Part shown: one piece after another, positions 16,354 to 22,438 of the stretch
Numbering within the stretch: the first letter of the stretch is position 1
Layout of the letters: each line of letters opens with the position of its first letter
DNA from: Methanobacteriota archaeon
GTDB taxonomy: Archaea > Thermoplasmatota > Poseidoniia > Poseidoniales > Poseidoniaceae
DNA: 22,438 nucleotides
NCBI GenBank assembly: GCA_002728035.1
Contig: PBUZ01000031.1
Coordinates: forward strand, 1 to 22,438
Direction of reading: 5' to 3'
Notes under the pieces: model-generated
What the model saw: the letters and a program-made list of their open reading frames with translations, nothing else
Told to the model about the DNA's origin: nothing
Database searches by the model: none
Position numbers and translations under genes: made by a program

Positions 16354-17064
16354 TTAGGCAAACAAGGCATCGATGTCGTCATCGTCATCGTCGTCATCGG
16401 TGATGTCCTCTTCCTCAACCACAGGATATTCTTCTTTGGGTTCGACGGGTGCTTCTTCAGCCTCCTCGACGGGTGCTTCTTCAGCCTCCTCGACGGGCGC
16501 TTTATCGTCATCAGCAAAGAGGTCGTCATCGTCGTCGCCGTCGTCATCGAACAAGTCGTCATCGTCGTCACCGTCATCAGCAAAGAGGTCGTCGTCCTCC
16601 GCTTCTTCAGCAGGTGCCTCGGGTTCTTCGTCCAAATCGCCTCCAGTGGAGAACAGTTCATCGTACTCACTGCTTTCATCCATTGAGGTGTTCATGCCGA
16701 ACATGTCAACATCCTCAGGAAGGACGCCTTTTCGCGAGAGGTACATCGCTTGGGTCTTGGTGTAGCGGTGCTTGACATCCGCCTTGGAGTCTTGGAAATC
16801 CCAGGGCCATACGATGATCAAATCGCCTTCACGAACCCATTGACGGCGACGCATCTTTCCTGGAATACGAGCCATCCGGGTCTCGCCGTCTTCGCACAGC
16901 ACGTTCACGCGACGACCGCCGAGAATTTGCGAAGCCAAAGCGAACATCTCGTTGACTTTCTTGTTGGGCATCTTGACGCGGATTTTGGTGTCGCTGGCGT
17001 CTCCGGAACTCTCGAGACGTGCAAGTTCTTCCACGTCCACCTTTTCCTCAAATCTACGACCCAA
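16354..17064 (-). CDS. eif1A: Translation initiation factor aIF1A with a long acidic C-terminal tail
   Basis: aIF1A binds the A site of the small subunit during start selection. The OB fold is intact at about 28-112: FALASQILGGRRVNVLCEDG, ARIPGKMRRRQWVREGD, LIIVWPWDFQ and KHRYTKTQAMYL. The start is TTG at 17064: an in-frame stop lies immediately upstream, the residues from TTG give the normal family N-terminus, and AGGTGA sits six bases before it. Archaeal aIF1A is usually about 95-120 residues; this one has 236. Residues 129-236 form an acidic tail with DDDLF at 157-161, 168-172 and 179-183, a related YDELF at 134-138 and IDALF at 231-235, plus APVEEAEE repeats. Eukaryotic eIF1A also has an acidic tail, ending in DIDDI, that contacts eIF5B. 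The resemblance is suggestive, not proof of homology. Confidence 0.93.
   Translation of the reverse strand: MGRRFEEKVDVEELARLESSGDASDTKIRVKMPNKKVNEMFALASQILGGRRVNVLCEDGETRMARIPGKMRRRQWVREGDLIIVWPWDFQDSKADVKHRYTKTQAMYLSRKGVLPEDVDMFGMNTSMDESSEYDELFSTGGDLDEEPEAPAEEAEDDDLFADDGDDDDDLFDDDGDDDDDLFADDDKAPVEEAEEAPVEEAEEAPVEPKEEYPVVEEEDITDDDDDDDDIDALFA
16444..16491. repeat. Perfect tandem duplication of a 24-bp unit inside aIF1A
   Basis: Two identical 24-bp copies (16444-16467 and 16468-16491), with the first bases of a third diverging copy after 16491, encode the repeated APVEEAEE in the acidic tail. Identity at all positions, including silent ones, suggests recent slippage or unequal recombination. 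Confidence 0.85.
16504..16596. repeat. Imperfect 33-bp tandem repeat encoding DDDLF units
   Basis: About three imperfect units, each encoding an 11-residue block of aspartates followed by LF. On the plus strand the flanking units share TCATCAGCAAAGAGGTCGTC, while the middle unit reads TCATCGAACAAGTCGTC. The units have diverged, unlike the adjacent 24-bp duplication. Confidence 0.75.
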
Positions 17065-17070
17065 TCAGTC

Positions 17071-17076
17071 TCACCT
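17071..17076 (-). promoter_or_regulatory. Ribosome binding site deciding the TTG start of aIF1A
   Basis: On the minus strand AGGTGA precedes TTG with six intervening bases. It matches the anti-Shine-Dalgarno end of archaeal 16S rRNA and supports the TTG, since the frame is closed by TGA directly before it. No clear TATA box lies in the 79 bp up to nuoN, so aIF1A may depend on upstream transcription. Confidence 0.6.
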
Positions 17077-17143
17077 AACATGTCCCAGTGGTCAACCCTT
17101 CTTGAAGGCATCACCCAAAACGAAGGACGGCGGACGCTCTCGG

Positions 17144-18844
17144 TTACCATGCACCGACCAAAGCATTGGCTGCGGCTTCGCACAGTGCGATCAACTGACC
17201 TGCCCCCACGCCAAAGAACACCGTCGTGATGAGACACACCAAGATGGCAAATCGAACGGGTGTCCCCGAGGGGAGGGCGCCCTCTCGACCTTCCTCTGGC
17301 TCATGGAAGTACATCACCAAGCCAACTCGGAGGTAATAGAACACGGAGATTGCCGAATTGATGACCATCAAGAGGGCGAGGAACCACACCCAATGGATGT
17401 CGCCAAAGGTGAGGTTGCTGTTGACCGTGACGTCCAGCAGCGCGACCTTGACGATGCCCATGATGACGAGCAACTTGGAGACGAAGCCTGAGAGCGGCGG
17501 GACACCGGCCAAGGACATCATGAAGATGAACATGGCCACGGCCAGGAAGGGGTCTCGCTTGGCAAGGCCACCCAGGGATTCCAACGTGTGACCACCTTTC
17601 TCGGATTCAAGAAGCGAAAGCACGAGGAAGGCGCCGAGTTTGAAACAGACGAGAACCGCGAGGTGGAAGATGAGCGCCGTGACCACCACAAGGGCGGCGT
17701 CCGTGCTCATGTCGACATGACCGTCTTCCCAGTTCAACGCACCGATGGCCGTGATCGCAGCCATCATGTAACCGGCGTGGGCCACCGAGGAGTAGGCGAG
17801 CATGCGCTTGGGATTGGTTGAGCCGAGGGCAGCGAGGTTGCCCCACGTCATCGTGACGACCGAAAGCACACCGAGGGCCACCAGCCACACGGCCGAGCCG
17901 TCGGTGGCTTCTGGGGAAGCGACGACGAGCAAGAGGCGGAGCAAACCGAGCACACCCATCGCCTTGCTGGCGGTGGCGAGAACACCTGCAACCGGTGCGG
18001 TGGCACCGGCATAAGCGTCCGGTGCGGCAAAGTGGAACGGTGCTGCGCTGACCTTGAAGCCAAAGCCGACCAAGAGCATACCCAACGCCATGAGCGGCAA
18101 TGCTTCCATGCCGTTTTCAGCAAAGGCCACCGAAAGGTCAGCAAACTGAAGGGAGCCCGACCAGAGGTAGAGAAGTGACAGTCCGTACAAGCCAACACCG
18201 GAGGCGACCGAGCCGACGATGAAGTACTTCATGCCCGCTTCCGTACCTTCTTTGCTTTCCTTGATGAAGGAGACCAACACATAGGTGGAGAACGATGCCA
18301 ATTCAAGGCCGATAAAGAGCAAGAACAAGTCCTGTGCAAGAGCGACGATAGACATCCCCAAGCCGGTGGTAAGCAGCAGGATGTAGAAGTCGACTTGACG
18401 TCGATTATTGTAAAGCCCTGCTGCGGTGCGGTCGGACCGTGAGGTCGCCGGAAGGCGATTGACCGAGGCGGCGCTGGCAAGCGCAAGTGCGCCGAAGAAG
18501 ATGAGTTCAAACATGCGGCTGAATTCATCGATTTGCAGCATGGTGCTGCCGCCTTCGGTGATGATCTGGGTCTTGTTCATGCCACCGACAAACGAGACGG
18601 TTGCAAGGCCAAATGCGAGGGTGAAGAACACGGTTGTGAGCAAACCGGGCAAGCGAGGGTCGCTGCTGAGCAAACCACGCTTTCCGCCAAAGAACCAAGG
18701 AACACGAATCTGCGTGAGCGGAATCCGGAACGTTGCATTCCCGACGTTGGGTGCGATCATGAGCGTGAACAGGCCGATGACCAAGACAAACTCAGGTGCA
18801 AGGGCGAGAACGAAGCCTTCGTCGAACGATTCAATTTGCTTCAT
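17144..18844 (-). CDS. nuoN: Complex I antiporter-like subunit NuoN
   Basis: A 566-residue polytopic membrane subunit of the respiratory complex I pumping arm, with about 14 helices. The proton-channel residues are where expected: Glu181 in LFLLFIGLELASFSTYVL and Lys264 in GFGFKVSAAPFHFAAPDAY, followed by AGATAPVAG. AYSSVAHAGYMM and a second lysine in VCFKLGAFLVL are also family features. GVPPLSGFVSKLLV matches the conserved helix of the C-terminal half. The start is ATG 18844: an in-frame GTG at 18853 would lie within the GGAGGTG Shine-Dalgarno, which itself points to the ATG. One base separates this ATG from the nuoM stop. Electron donor and quinone type cannot be read from this subunit. 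Confidence 0.94.
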   Translation of the reverse strand: MKQIESFDEGFVLALAPEFVLVIGLFTLMIAPNVGNATFRIPLTQIRVPWFFGGKRGLLSSDPRLPGLLTTVFFTLAFGLATVSFVGGMNKTQIITEGGSTMLQIDEFSRMFELIFFGALALASAASVNRLPATSRSDRTAAGLYNNRRQVDFYILLLTTGLGMSIVALAQDLFLLFIGLELASFSTYVLVSFIKESKEGTEAGMKYFIVGSVASGVGLYGLSLLYLWSGSLQFADLSVAFAENGMEALPLMALGMLLVGFGFKVSAAPFHFAAPDAYAGATAPVAGVLATASKAMGVLGLLRLLLVVASPEATDGSAVWLVALGVLSVVTMTWGNLAALGSTNPKRMLAYSSVAHAGYMMAAITAIGALNWEDGHVDMSTDAALVVVTALIFHLAVLVCFKLGAFLVLSLLESEKGGHTLESLGGLAKRDPFLAVAMFIFMMSLAGVPPLSGFVSKLLVIMGIVKVALLDVTVNSNLTFGDIHWVWFLALLMVINSAISVFYYLRVGLVMYFHEPEEGREGALPSGTPVRFAILVCLITTVFFGVGAGQLIALCEAAANALVGAW

Positions 18845-18845
18845 C

Positions 18846-20483
18846 TCAGGCACCTCCCTTCAGAATCGGAATCAACAGCGTTTCGAAGAACGCCTCGGTC
18901 CATCCATGCATCATGTCGAGGGCGATCCACGGCATGACACCGAAGAGGATGGTGAAGGCAGCCATGACCACCATGGCCCACTTCTCTGCACCCGTGATAT
19001 CGGGCACGGGCTGGCCGTGCAAACTGGCCGGTGGTTGCGTATCGTCGCCACCTTCGAAGATGGTGCGTTGCATCGACCACAGGTAATACGCTGCGGTGAT
19101 GGCCAAGACAAAGGCGGGTCCAACCATCCACAGGACGCTCCATCCCTCGGCAGCGATGAAGTACCACAGCGCGAGGAACATCATCAATTCAGCCACGAAC
19201 CCTGCGAGGAGCGGAAGACCGAGCGAAGCCATCCATGCAAACATCATGGAAGTCGCCAACCAAGGCGAATGCTTGGCCATACCTCGCATAGCACCGATTT
19301 CCATGCTGTGGTAGTGGTGCTTGAAGGCGCCGCAAACAGCGAAGAGCATCGGGCTGATGATGCCGTGAGCGAACATCATGAAGAGCGCAGCAGCCCATCC
19401 AAGCGGTTGCATGGTGGCGATGCCGATGAGAATGACACCCATGTGCGACACCGACGAATAGGCAACCATCTTCTTTAGGTTCGTTTGACCCAAACAGACG
19501 ACGGCACCCCACACCAGCGAGATCATTCCGAGGGCCAACAAGGCGAACTGGAAGTGTTGCGCTGCGTGCGGGAAGAAGGCCAGTGGAAGACGGAACATAC
19601 CGTAGGCACCCATCTTCAACATCACACCAGCCAGCAGCATTGAACCGCCGGTGGGGGCCTGAACGTGCGCATCGGGCAGCCAGGTGTGGAAGGGAACCGA
19701 GGGCAACTTCACGAGGAAACCGATCATCAACATGACAAAGAGGATCTTCTGCAAACTCTCTCCAAGGAACCACGCACCTCCAGCGTTGGCGGATTGCGCG
19801 TGGGCGGTGAGGGTTGGTATGTCGAAGGTACGACCGGTCCAAGCACCGGCATGAGAGAGGTTTTCGGGTTGAAGGAAGTACACCGTCACCAATCCCAAGA
19901 GCATGATGACCGACGCCGTGAAGGTGTAGATGAAGAACTTCTGAGATGCGTACTTTCGGTCCTTGCCACCCCACTTGAGGATGAGGAAGAACATCGGGAT
20001 CAAGGTCAGTTCCCAGAACACGTAGAACATGAACAAGTCCAAGGCCACAAAGACACCGATGAGGGCTCCACCCATCATCAACAAGAGCGGGAAGTATACG
20101 GCTGCGTTCTTCTCGTGCCAGGTTGCCACGATGGTGATGGGCAACAAGAAGGTGGTCAGCCAAACCATTGGGAAGGACAACGCGTCCATGCCCACGGTCC
20201 AGTGAATGCCGAGCGACTCGATCCAATCATAACGGAATTCATAGTTGAATGAACCGAAGGATAGGGTGGCCCAATCCATCGTCCCTTCGATGTAATTGCT
20301 TCCAAAGAACATCGCCGTGGTCAACACCAGCATGATGAGCGAGAACACCAAACTCGCCATACGAATGGACGGACCCATGCGGTCGCGTGCGGCGGGCGAG
20401 GAATAGGCGACGAACGCCAACAGGACGATGCTGCTGATGAGCGGCAGACCGACGAGCGGCAGGGAAATCCAATCGGTCGTCAT
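18846..20483 (-). CDS. nuoM: Complex I antiporter-like subunit NuoM
   Basis: A 545-residue membrane subunit of the proton-pumping arm, about 14 helices. Glu158 in FMFYVFWELTLIPMFFLI and Lys259 in GFLVKLPSVPFHTWLPDAH are the essential channel residues of the family. VQAPTGGSMLLAGVMLKMGAYG and KKMVAYSSVSHMG follow, all standard NuoM wording. The C-terminal half keeps FAHGIISPMLFAVCGA with nearby histidines and MASLGLPLLAGFVAE. The start is ATG 20483, whose ATGA overlaps the nuoL stop by 4 bp, indicating translational coupling, with GGGGGGTGG upstream; an in-frame TTG at 20498 is unnecessary. Normal length, nothing truncated. Confidence 0.95.
   Translation of the reverse strand: MTTDWISLPLVGLPLISSIVLLAFVAYSSPAARDRMGPSIRMASLVFSLIMLVLTTAMFFGSNYIEGTMDWATLSFGSFNYEFRYDWIESLGIHWTVGMDALSFPMVWLTTFLLPITIVATWHEKNAAVYFPLLLMMGGALIGVFVALDLFMFYVFWELTLIPMFFLILKWGGKDRKYASQKFFIYTFTASVIMLLGLVTVYFLQPENLSHAGAWTGRTFDIPTLTAHAQSANAGGAWFLGESLQKILFVMLMIGFLVKLPSVPFHTWLPDAHVQAPTGGSMLLAGVMLKMGAYGMFRLPLAFFPHAAQHFQFALLALGMISLVWGAVVCLGQTNLKKMVAYSSVSHMGVILIGIATMQPLGWAAALFMMFAHGIISPMLFAVCGAFKHHYHSMEIGAMRGMAKHSPWLATSMMFAWMASLGLPLLAGFVAELMMFLALWYFIAAEGWSVLWMVGPAFVLAITAAYYLWSMQRTIFEGGDDTQPPASLHGQPVPDITGAEKWAMVVMAAFTILFGVMPWIALDMMHGWTEAFFETLLIPILKGGA
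18851..18857 (-). promoter_or_regulatory. Strong Shine-Dalgarno of nuoN inside the end of nuoM
   Basis: GGAGGTG on the minus strand, six bases before the nuoN ATG and lying within the last nuoM codons. Its position explains why the in-frame GTG at 18853 is not the start and indicates coupled translation of the two subunits. Confidence 0.7.
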
Positions 20484-22438
20484 GCAACCACCCCCCAAAT
20501 CAAGGCAAAGAGTGTCAACGTTCCAAGCGCCGCCATCAAGATGTAATCACGGGCGGAACCCGTGGTCAGCGAACGCACCTTCGTGGAGAGTTGTTGCGAT
20601 GTACGCTCAATGGTCTTGACCGTCCCGTCAATGACGCTCGAATCGGCTTCAGCAGCCTTGAAGGAAAAGGCGGCGACGATCTTGAGCATGGCCATGTCGT
20701 AGTAGTGGTCGAAGTAAAGCCGGTTCTCGAGGGCCGTGGCAAAGCCGGATTGTGCGAACGATGCGTTGTCCCAATGATAGCGACCCTTCACCATTTGGTT
20801 GAGGGCCAACACCGGCGTGAACCAAGGCATGGTCTCTTCGCCGTCGTCCAGTCGACCGCCGTAAAGGGAGAGGGCAAGCCCTGGACCGACCACAGCACCG
20901 AGGAAGATGGCGATGTACGTCAGCACGAAGAAGAACGAATCGCTGTTGGCGAATGCGTGCTCCATTTCGTACACGAAGCCCTCAATGAACGTCTTCTTTC
21001 CGTCAAAGAACGGTTTGTAGTACTCGTCTGGAGCCCAATGGGTGAAGCCCATGCTCGCAAGGACAATGGCGCTCAAACTCATGAACGTCAAGATGAACAA
21101 CGGGGTCTTGATCCACGTGTTGGTTGGATGGACGTGCGCTGCAACCTCGGTCTTTGGCGATCCTGCGAAGGTCTTGAGCCACATACGGGACATGTAGAAG
21201 CCGGTCATGGCAGCGCCGAGCAGCACGCACATGGCGGGGTAGAAGAAGCGGGGGTCGTCAAGGGCGACTCGCCAAGTGTTGGCGATGATGCCTTCCTTTG
21301 ACCAGAATCCACCGATGAGCGGGAAGCCCATGATGGAGAGGGAACCAACGAGCATGGCCGTGGCCGTCAACGGCATCTTCGAGGCCAAACCGCCCATGTT
21401 CTCCATGGATTGTGCGTCAAACTCGTCGTGATGGTCGTCGCCCGAAAGGGAGGCGAGGTGGACGCGGCCGAGCGTCAATTCCAACTCGGGCACGTTGATT
21501 CGTCCGTTGCCGTCCATGTCAACGGCTTTCATCAGGCGTTGCATGTCCCAAGGCGGAAGGTCAGCGATATCGGCCTTCTTGAGCGCCGTCTGGAATTCAT
21601 AGGTGTCAATTTCTCCAGACTGATCCAAATCGATGGCGTTGAAGAATCCGAAGACGGATTGACCGGTATCGGCCAGATAATTCGCCAGCATGAGCAATTC
21701 TTCGGGATCTTCCTCGTGGTGGTGATCGTCGTGGTGCAGGTGGTGATGAGCATGATGCACTTCGTGAATGACCGCACCGCTCGCCATGAAGAGCATGCCC
21801 TTGGCCATGGCATGGTTGAACAGGTGGAACAGGGCAGCACCAAAGGCGACGATGACGATGGCGTGGTTGACGTAGTAGTCTGGGTTCTTGCTACCGTCAG
21901 CCAAATATTCGTGCCAATGCAGAGTGTTGGCGAGGTAGAGAGCAGCACCAAGTCCGGTGAAGATGTAGGCCAGTTGGGACATCGTGGAGTACGCCAAGAC
22001 CTTCTTCAAATCGTGTTGGACAAAGGCGATGGCCGCCGCCATGACGGCCGTTGTTCCGCCGATGGCGGCGATGATGAACGCCAAATCGGCCAACTCGCCG
22101 TGCATTGCTTCTGCACCGAAGAACGGGAACATACGAGCGACGAGGTAGAGGCCCGCGTTGACCATGGTCGCAGCGTGGATGAGCGCAGATACGGGTGTTG
22201 GACCTTCCATAGCGTCGGGCAACCACACGTGGAGCGGGAACTGAGCCGACTTGCCCACTGCACCGATGAACATCAGACCAAGCGCCCATGCAAGGGTGCC
22301 CGGATTGGAGGCCGCCACCTTGTCGATGTTGGCTTCCTTGAACACAACAGCGTAGTCGAGGGCGCCTTGCCCACCGTCTGCATAGGGGTGGAACAGTGTC
22401 CAAAGAACGGCGAGACCCACCATCAAGAACACGTCACC
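20480..22438 (-). CDS. nuoL: Complex I subunit NuoL with an inserted EF-hand domain (5' end beyond window)
   Basis: The frame is open to the right edge, so the N-terminal helices are missing; about 652 residues are present. GKSAQFPLHVWLPDAMEGP and TPVSALIHAATMVNAGLY are signature NuoL/ND5 sequences, followed by KKVLAYSTMSQLAYIF, HAMAKGMLFMASGAVIHE, MGGLASKMPLTATAML and GFPLIGGFWSKEGII. The C-terminus has a long stretch consistent with the lateral helix and final anchor helix (YILMAALGTLTLFALIWGVV). The oddity is about 120 residues between VIH and MGGL, where family members have roughly ten: a His-rich run, then two canonical EF-hand loops. The histidine of VIH and the MGGL are kept on either side, so the subunit core looks intact. 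The stop overlaps nuoM's start by 4 bp. Confidence 0.95.
   Translation of the reverse strand, partial: GDVFLMVGLAVLWTLFHPYADGGQGALDYAVVFKEANIDKVAASNPGTLAWALGLMFIGAVGKSAQFPLHVWLPDAMEGPTPVSALIHAATMVNAGLYLVARMFPFFGAEAMHGELADLAFIIAAIGGTTAVMAAAIAFVQHDLKKVLAYSTMSQLAYIFTGLGAALYLANTLHWHEYLADGSKNPDYYVNHAIVIVAFGAALFHLFNHAMAKGMLFMASGAVIHEVHHAHHHLHHDDHHHEEDPEELLMLANYLADTGQSVFGFFNAIDLDQSGEIDTYEFQTALKKADIADLPPWDMQRLMKAVDMDGNGRINVPELELTLGRVHLASLSGDDHHDEFDAQSMENMGGLASKMPLTATAMLVGSLSIMGFPLIGGFWSKEGIIANTWRVALDDPRFFYPAMCVLLGAAMTGFYMSRMWLKTFAGSPKTEVAAHVHPTNTWIKTPLFILTFMSLSAIVLASMGFTHWAPDEYYKPFFDGKKTFIEGFVYEMEHAFANSDSFFFVLTYIAIFLGAVVGPGLALSLYGGRLDDGEETMPWFTPVLALNQMVKGRYHWDNASFAQSGFATALENRLYFDHYYDMAMLKIVAAFSFKAAEADSSVIDGTVKTIERTSQQLSTKVRSLTTGSARDYILMAALGTLTLFALIWGVVA
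21407..21766 (-). other. Inserted His-rich segment and EF-hand pair within NuoL
   Basis: The segment begins with HEVHHAHHHLHHDDHHH (21716-21766), then an acidic helix (EEDPEELLMLANYLADTG). EF loop 1 is DLDQSGEIDTYE (21596-21631) and EF loop 2 is DMDGNGRINVPE (21485-21520). Both have Asp, Asp and Ser/Asn at loop positions 1, 3 and 5, Gly at 6, Ile at 8 and Glu at 12, the full calcium-binding pattern. The loops are about 37 residues apart with flanking helix-like sequences, as in a paired EF-hand unit. Calcium binding and cytoplasmic location are inferred. Confidence 0.85.

Noticed and set aside
16373..16765. Plus-strand open frame coding a serine-rich protein
   Set aside because: It is the antisense of the aspartate-rich repeat in aIF1A (GAC/GAT read backwards as GTC/ATC and, in this frame, serine codons). 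It has no start context and no recognisable domain.
18426..19478. Long plus-strand open frame of 350 codons across nuoN and nuoM
   Set aside because: It is fully antisense to two well-conserved membrane subunit genes. The translation is polar, His/Arg-rich and without any family resemblance, as expected from the complement of GC-rich membrane protein codons.
19189..20226. Second minus-strand open frame of 345 codons within nuoM
   Set aside because: It is a shifted frame of nuoM. The Arg/His/Cys-rich translation has no domain, and nuoM itself is intact in its own frame.

Overview
The window looks like a piece of an archaeal chromosome, most likely a marine planktonic euryarchaeon of the Marine Group II / Poseidoniales type. 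This placement is an inference from gene content. The direct evidence for Archaea is the translation set: an archaeal-length uS2, an aIF1A, a RIO1-type kinase and a two-KH-domain Dim2/Pno1-like protein. Archaeal-style TATA elements sit about 27 to 35 bp before start codons. The genes are tightly packed. No tRNA, rRNA, CRISPR array or insertion sequence was recognised, and there is no gene-free stretch over 300 bp. The longest gaps are about 184 bp (4015-4198, which may hold a small gene), 163 bp (12586-12748) and 151 bp (9627-9777).

Region by region. 1-3428: the 3' end of an unrecognised plus-strand gene meets a minus-strand pair, a family-4-like glycosyltransferase followed by a fused 3-hydroxyacyl-CoA dehydrogenase / enoyl-CoA hydratase. 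3559-7109: a plus-strand regulatory block with an HxlR-type regulator, a possible small minus-strand gene, a membrane-anchored winged-helix protein, a second multi-winged-helix protein with a palindromic candidate operator, and a tRNA-dihydrouridine synthase. 7113-9047: uS2 on the minus strand with its own promoter, then a divergent Cas4/Dna2-like nuclease carrying four membrane helices inside its catalytic domain. 9051-14572: an envelope region with a small lipoprotein, a large receptor-like protein (extracellular CARDB-like domains, one membrane helix, cytoplasmic zinc ribbons) and a divergent surface protein whose C-terminus resembles an archaeosortase sorting signal. 14598-17064: translation initiation and ribosome maturation genes (Dim2-like KH protein, RIO1, aIF1A). 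17144-22438: the antiporter-like subunits of a complex I, nuoL (N-terminus beyond the window), nuoM and nuoN.

How the genes work together. nuoL-nuoM-nuoN are coupled by a 4-bp start/stop overlap and a 1-bp gap and form the distal proton-pumping arm of one complex. aIF1A, RIO1 and the KH protein act on the small ribosomal subunit, as does uS2. aIF1A and rio1 lie downstream of nuoN on the same strand and may be reached by the same transcript.

The most unusual features are a His-rich segment plus a pair of canonical EF-hand calcium loops inserted in a conserved loop of NuoL; a roughly 110-residue acidic tail on aIF1A with repeated D-D-L-F motifs; the membrane-embedded Cas4-like nuclease; and five convergent gene pairs whose stop codons are only 0 to 5 bp apart.
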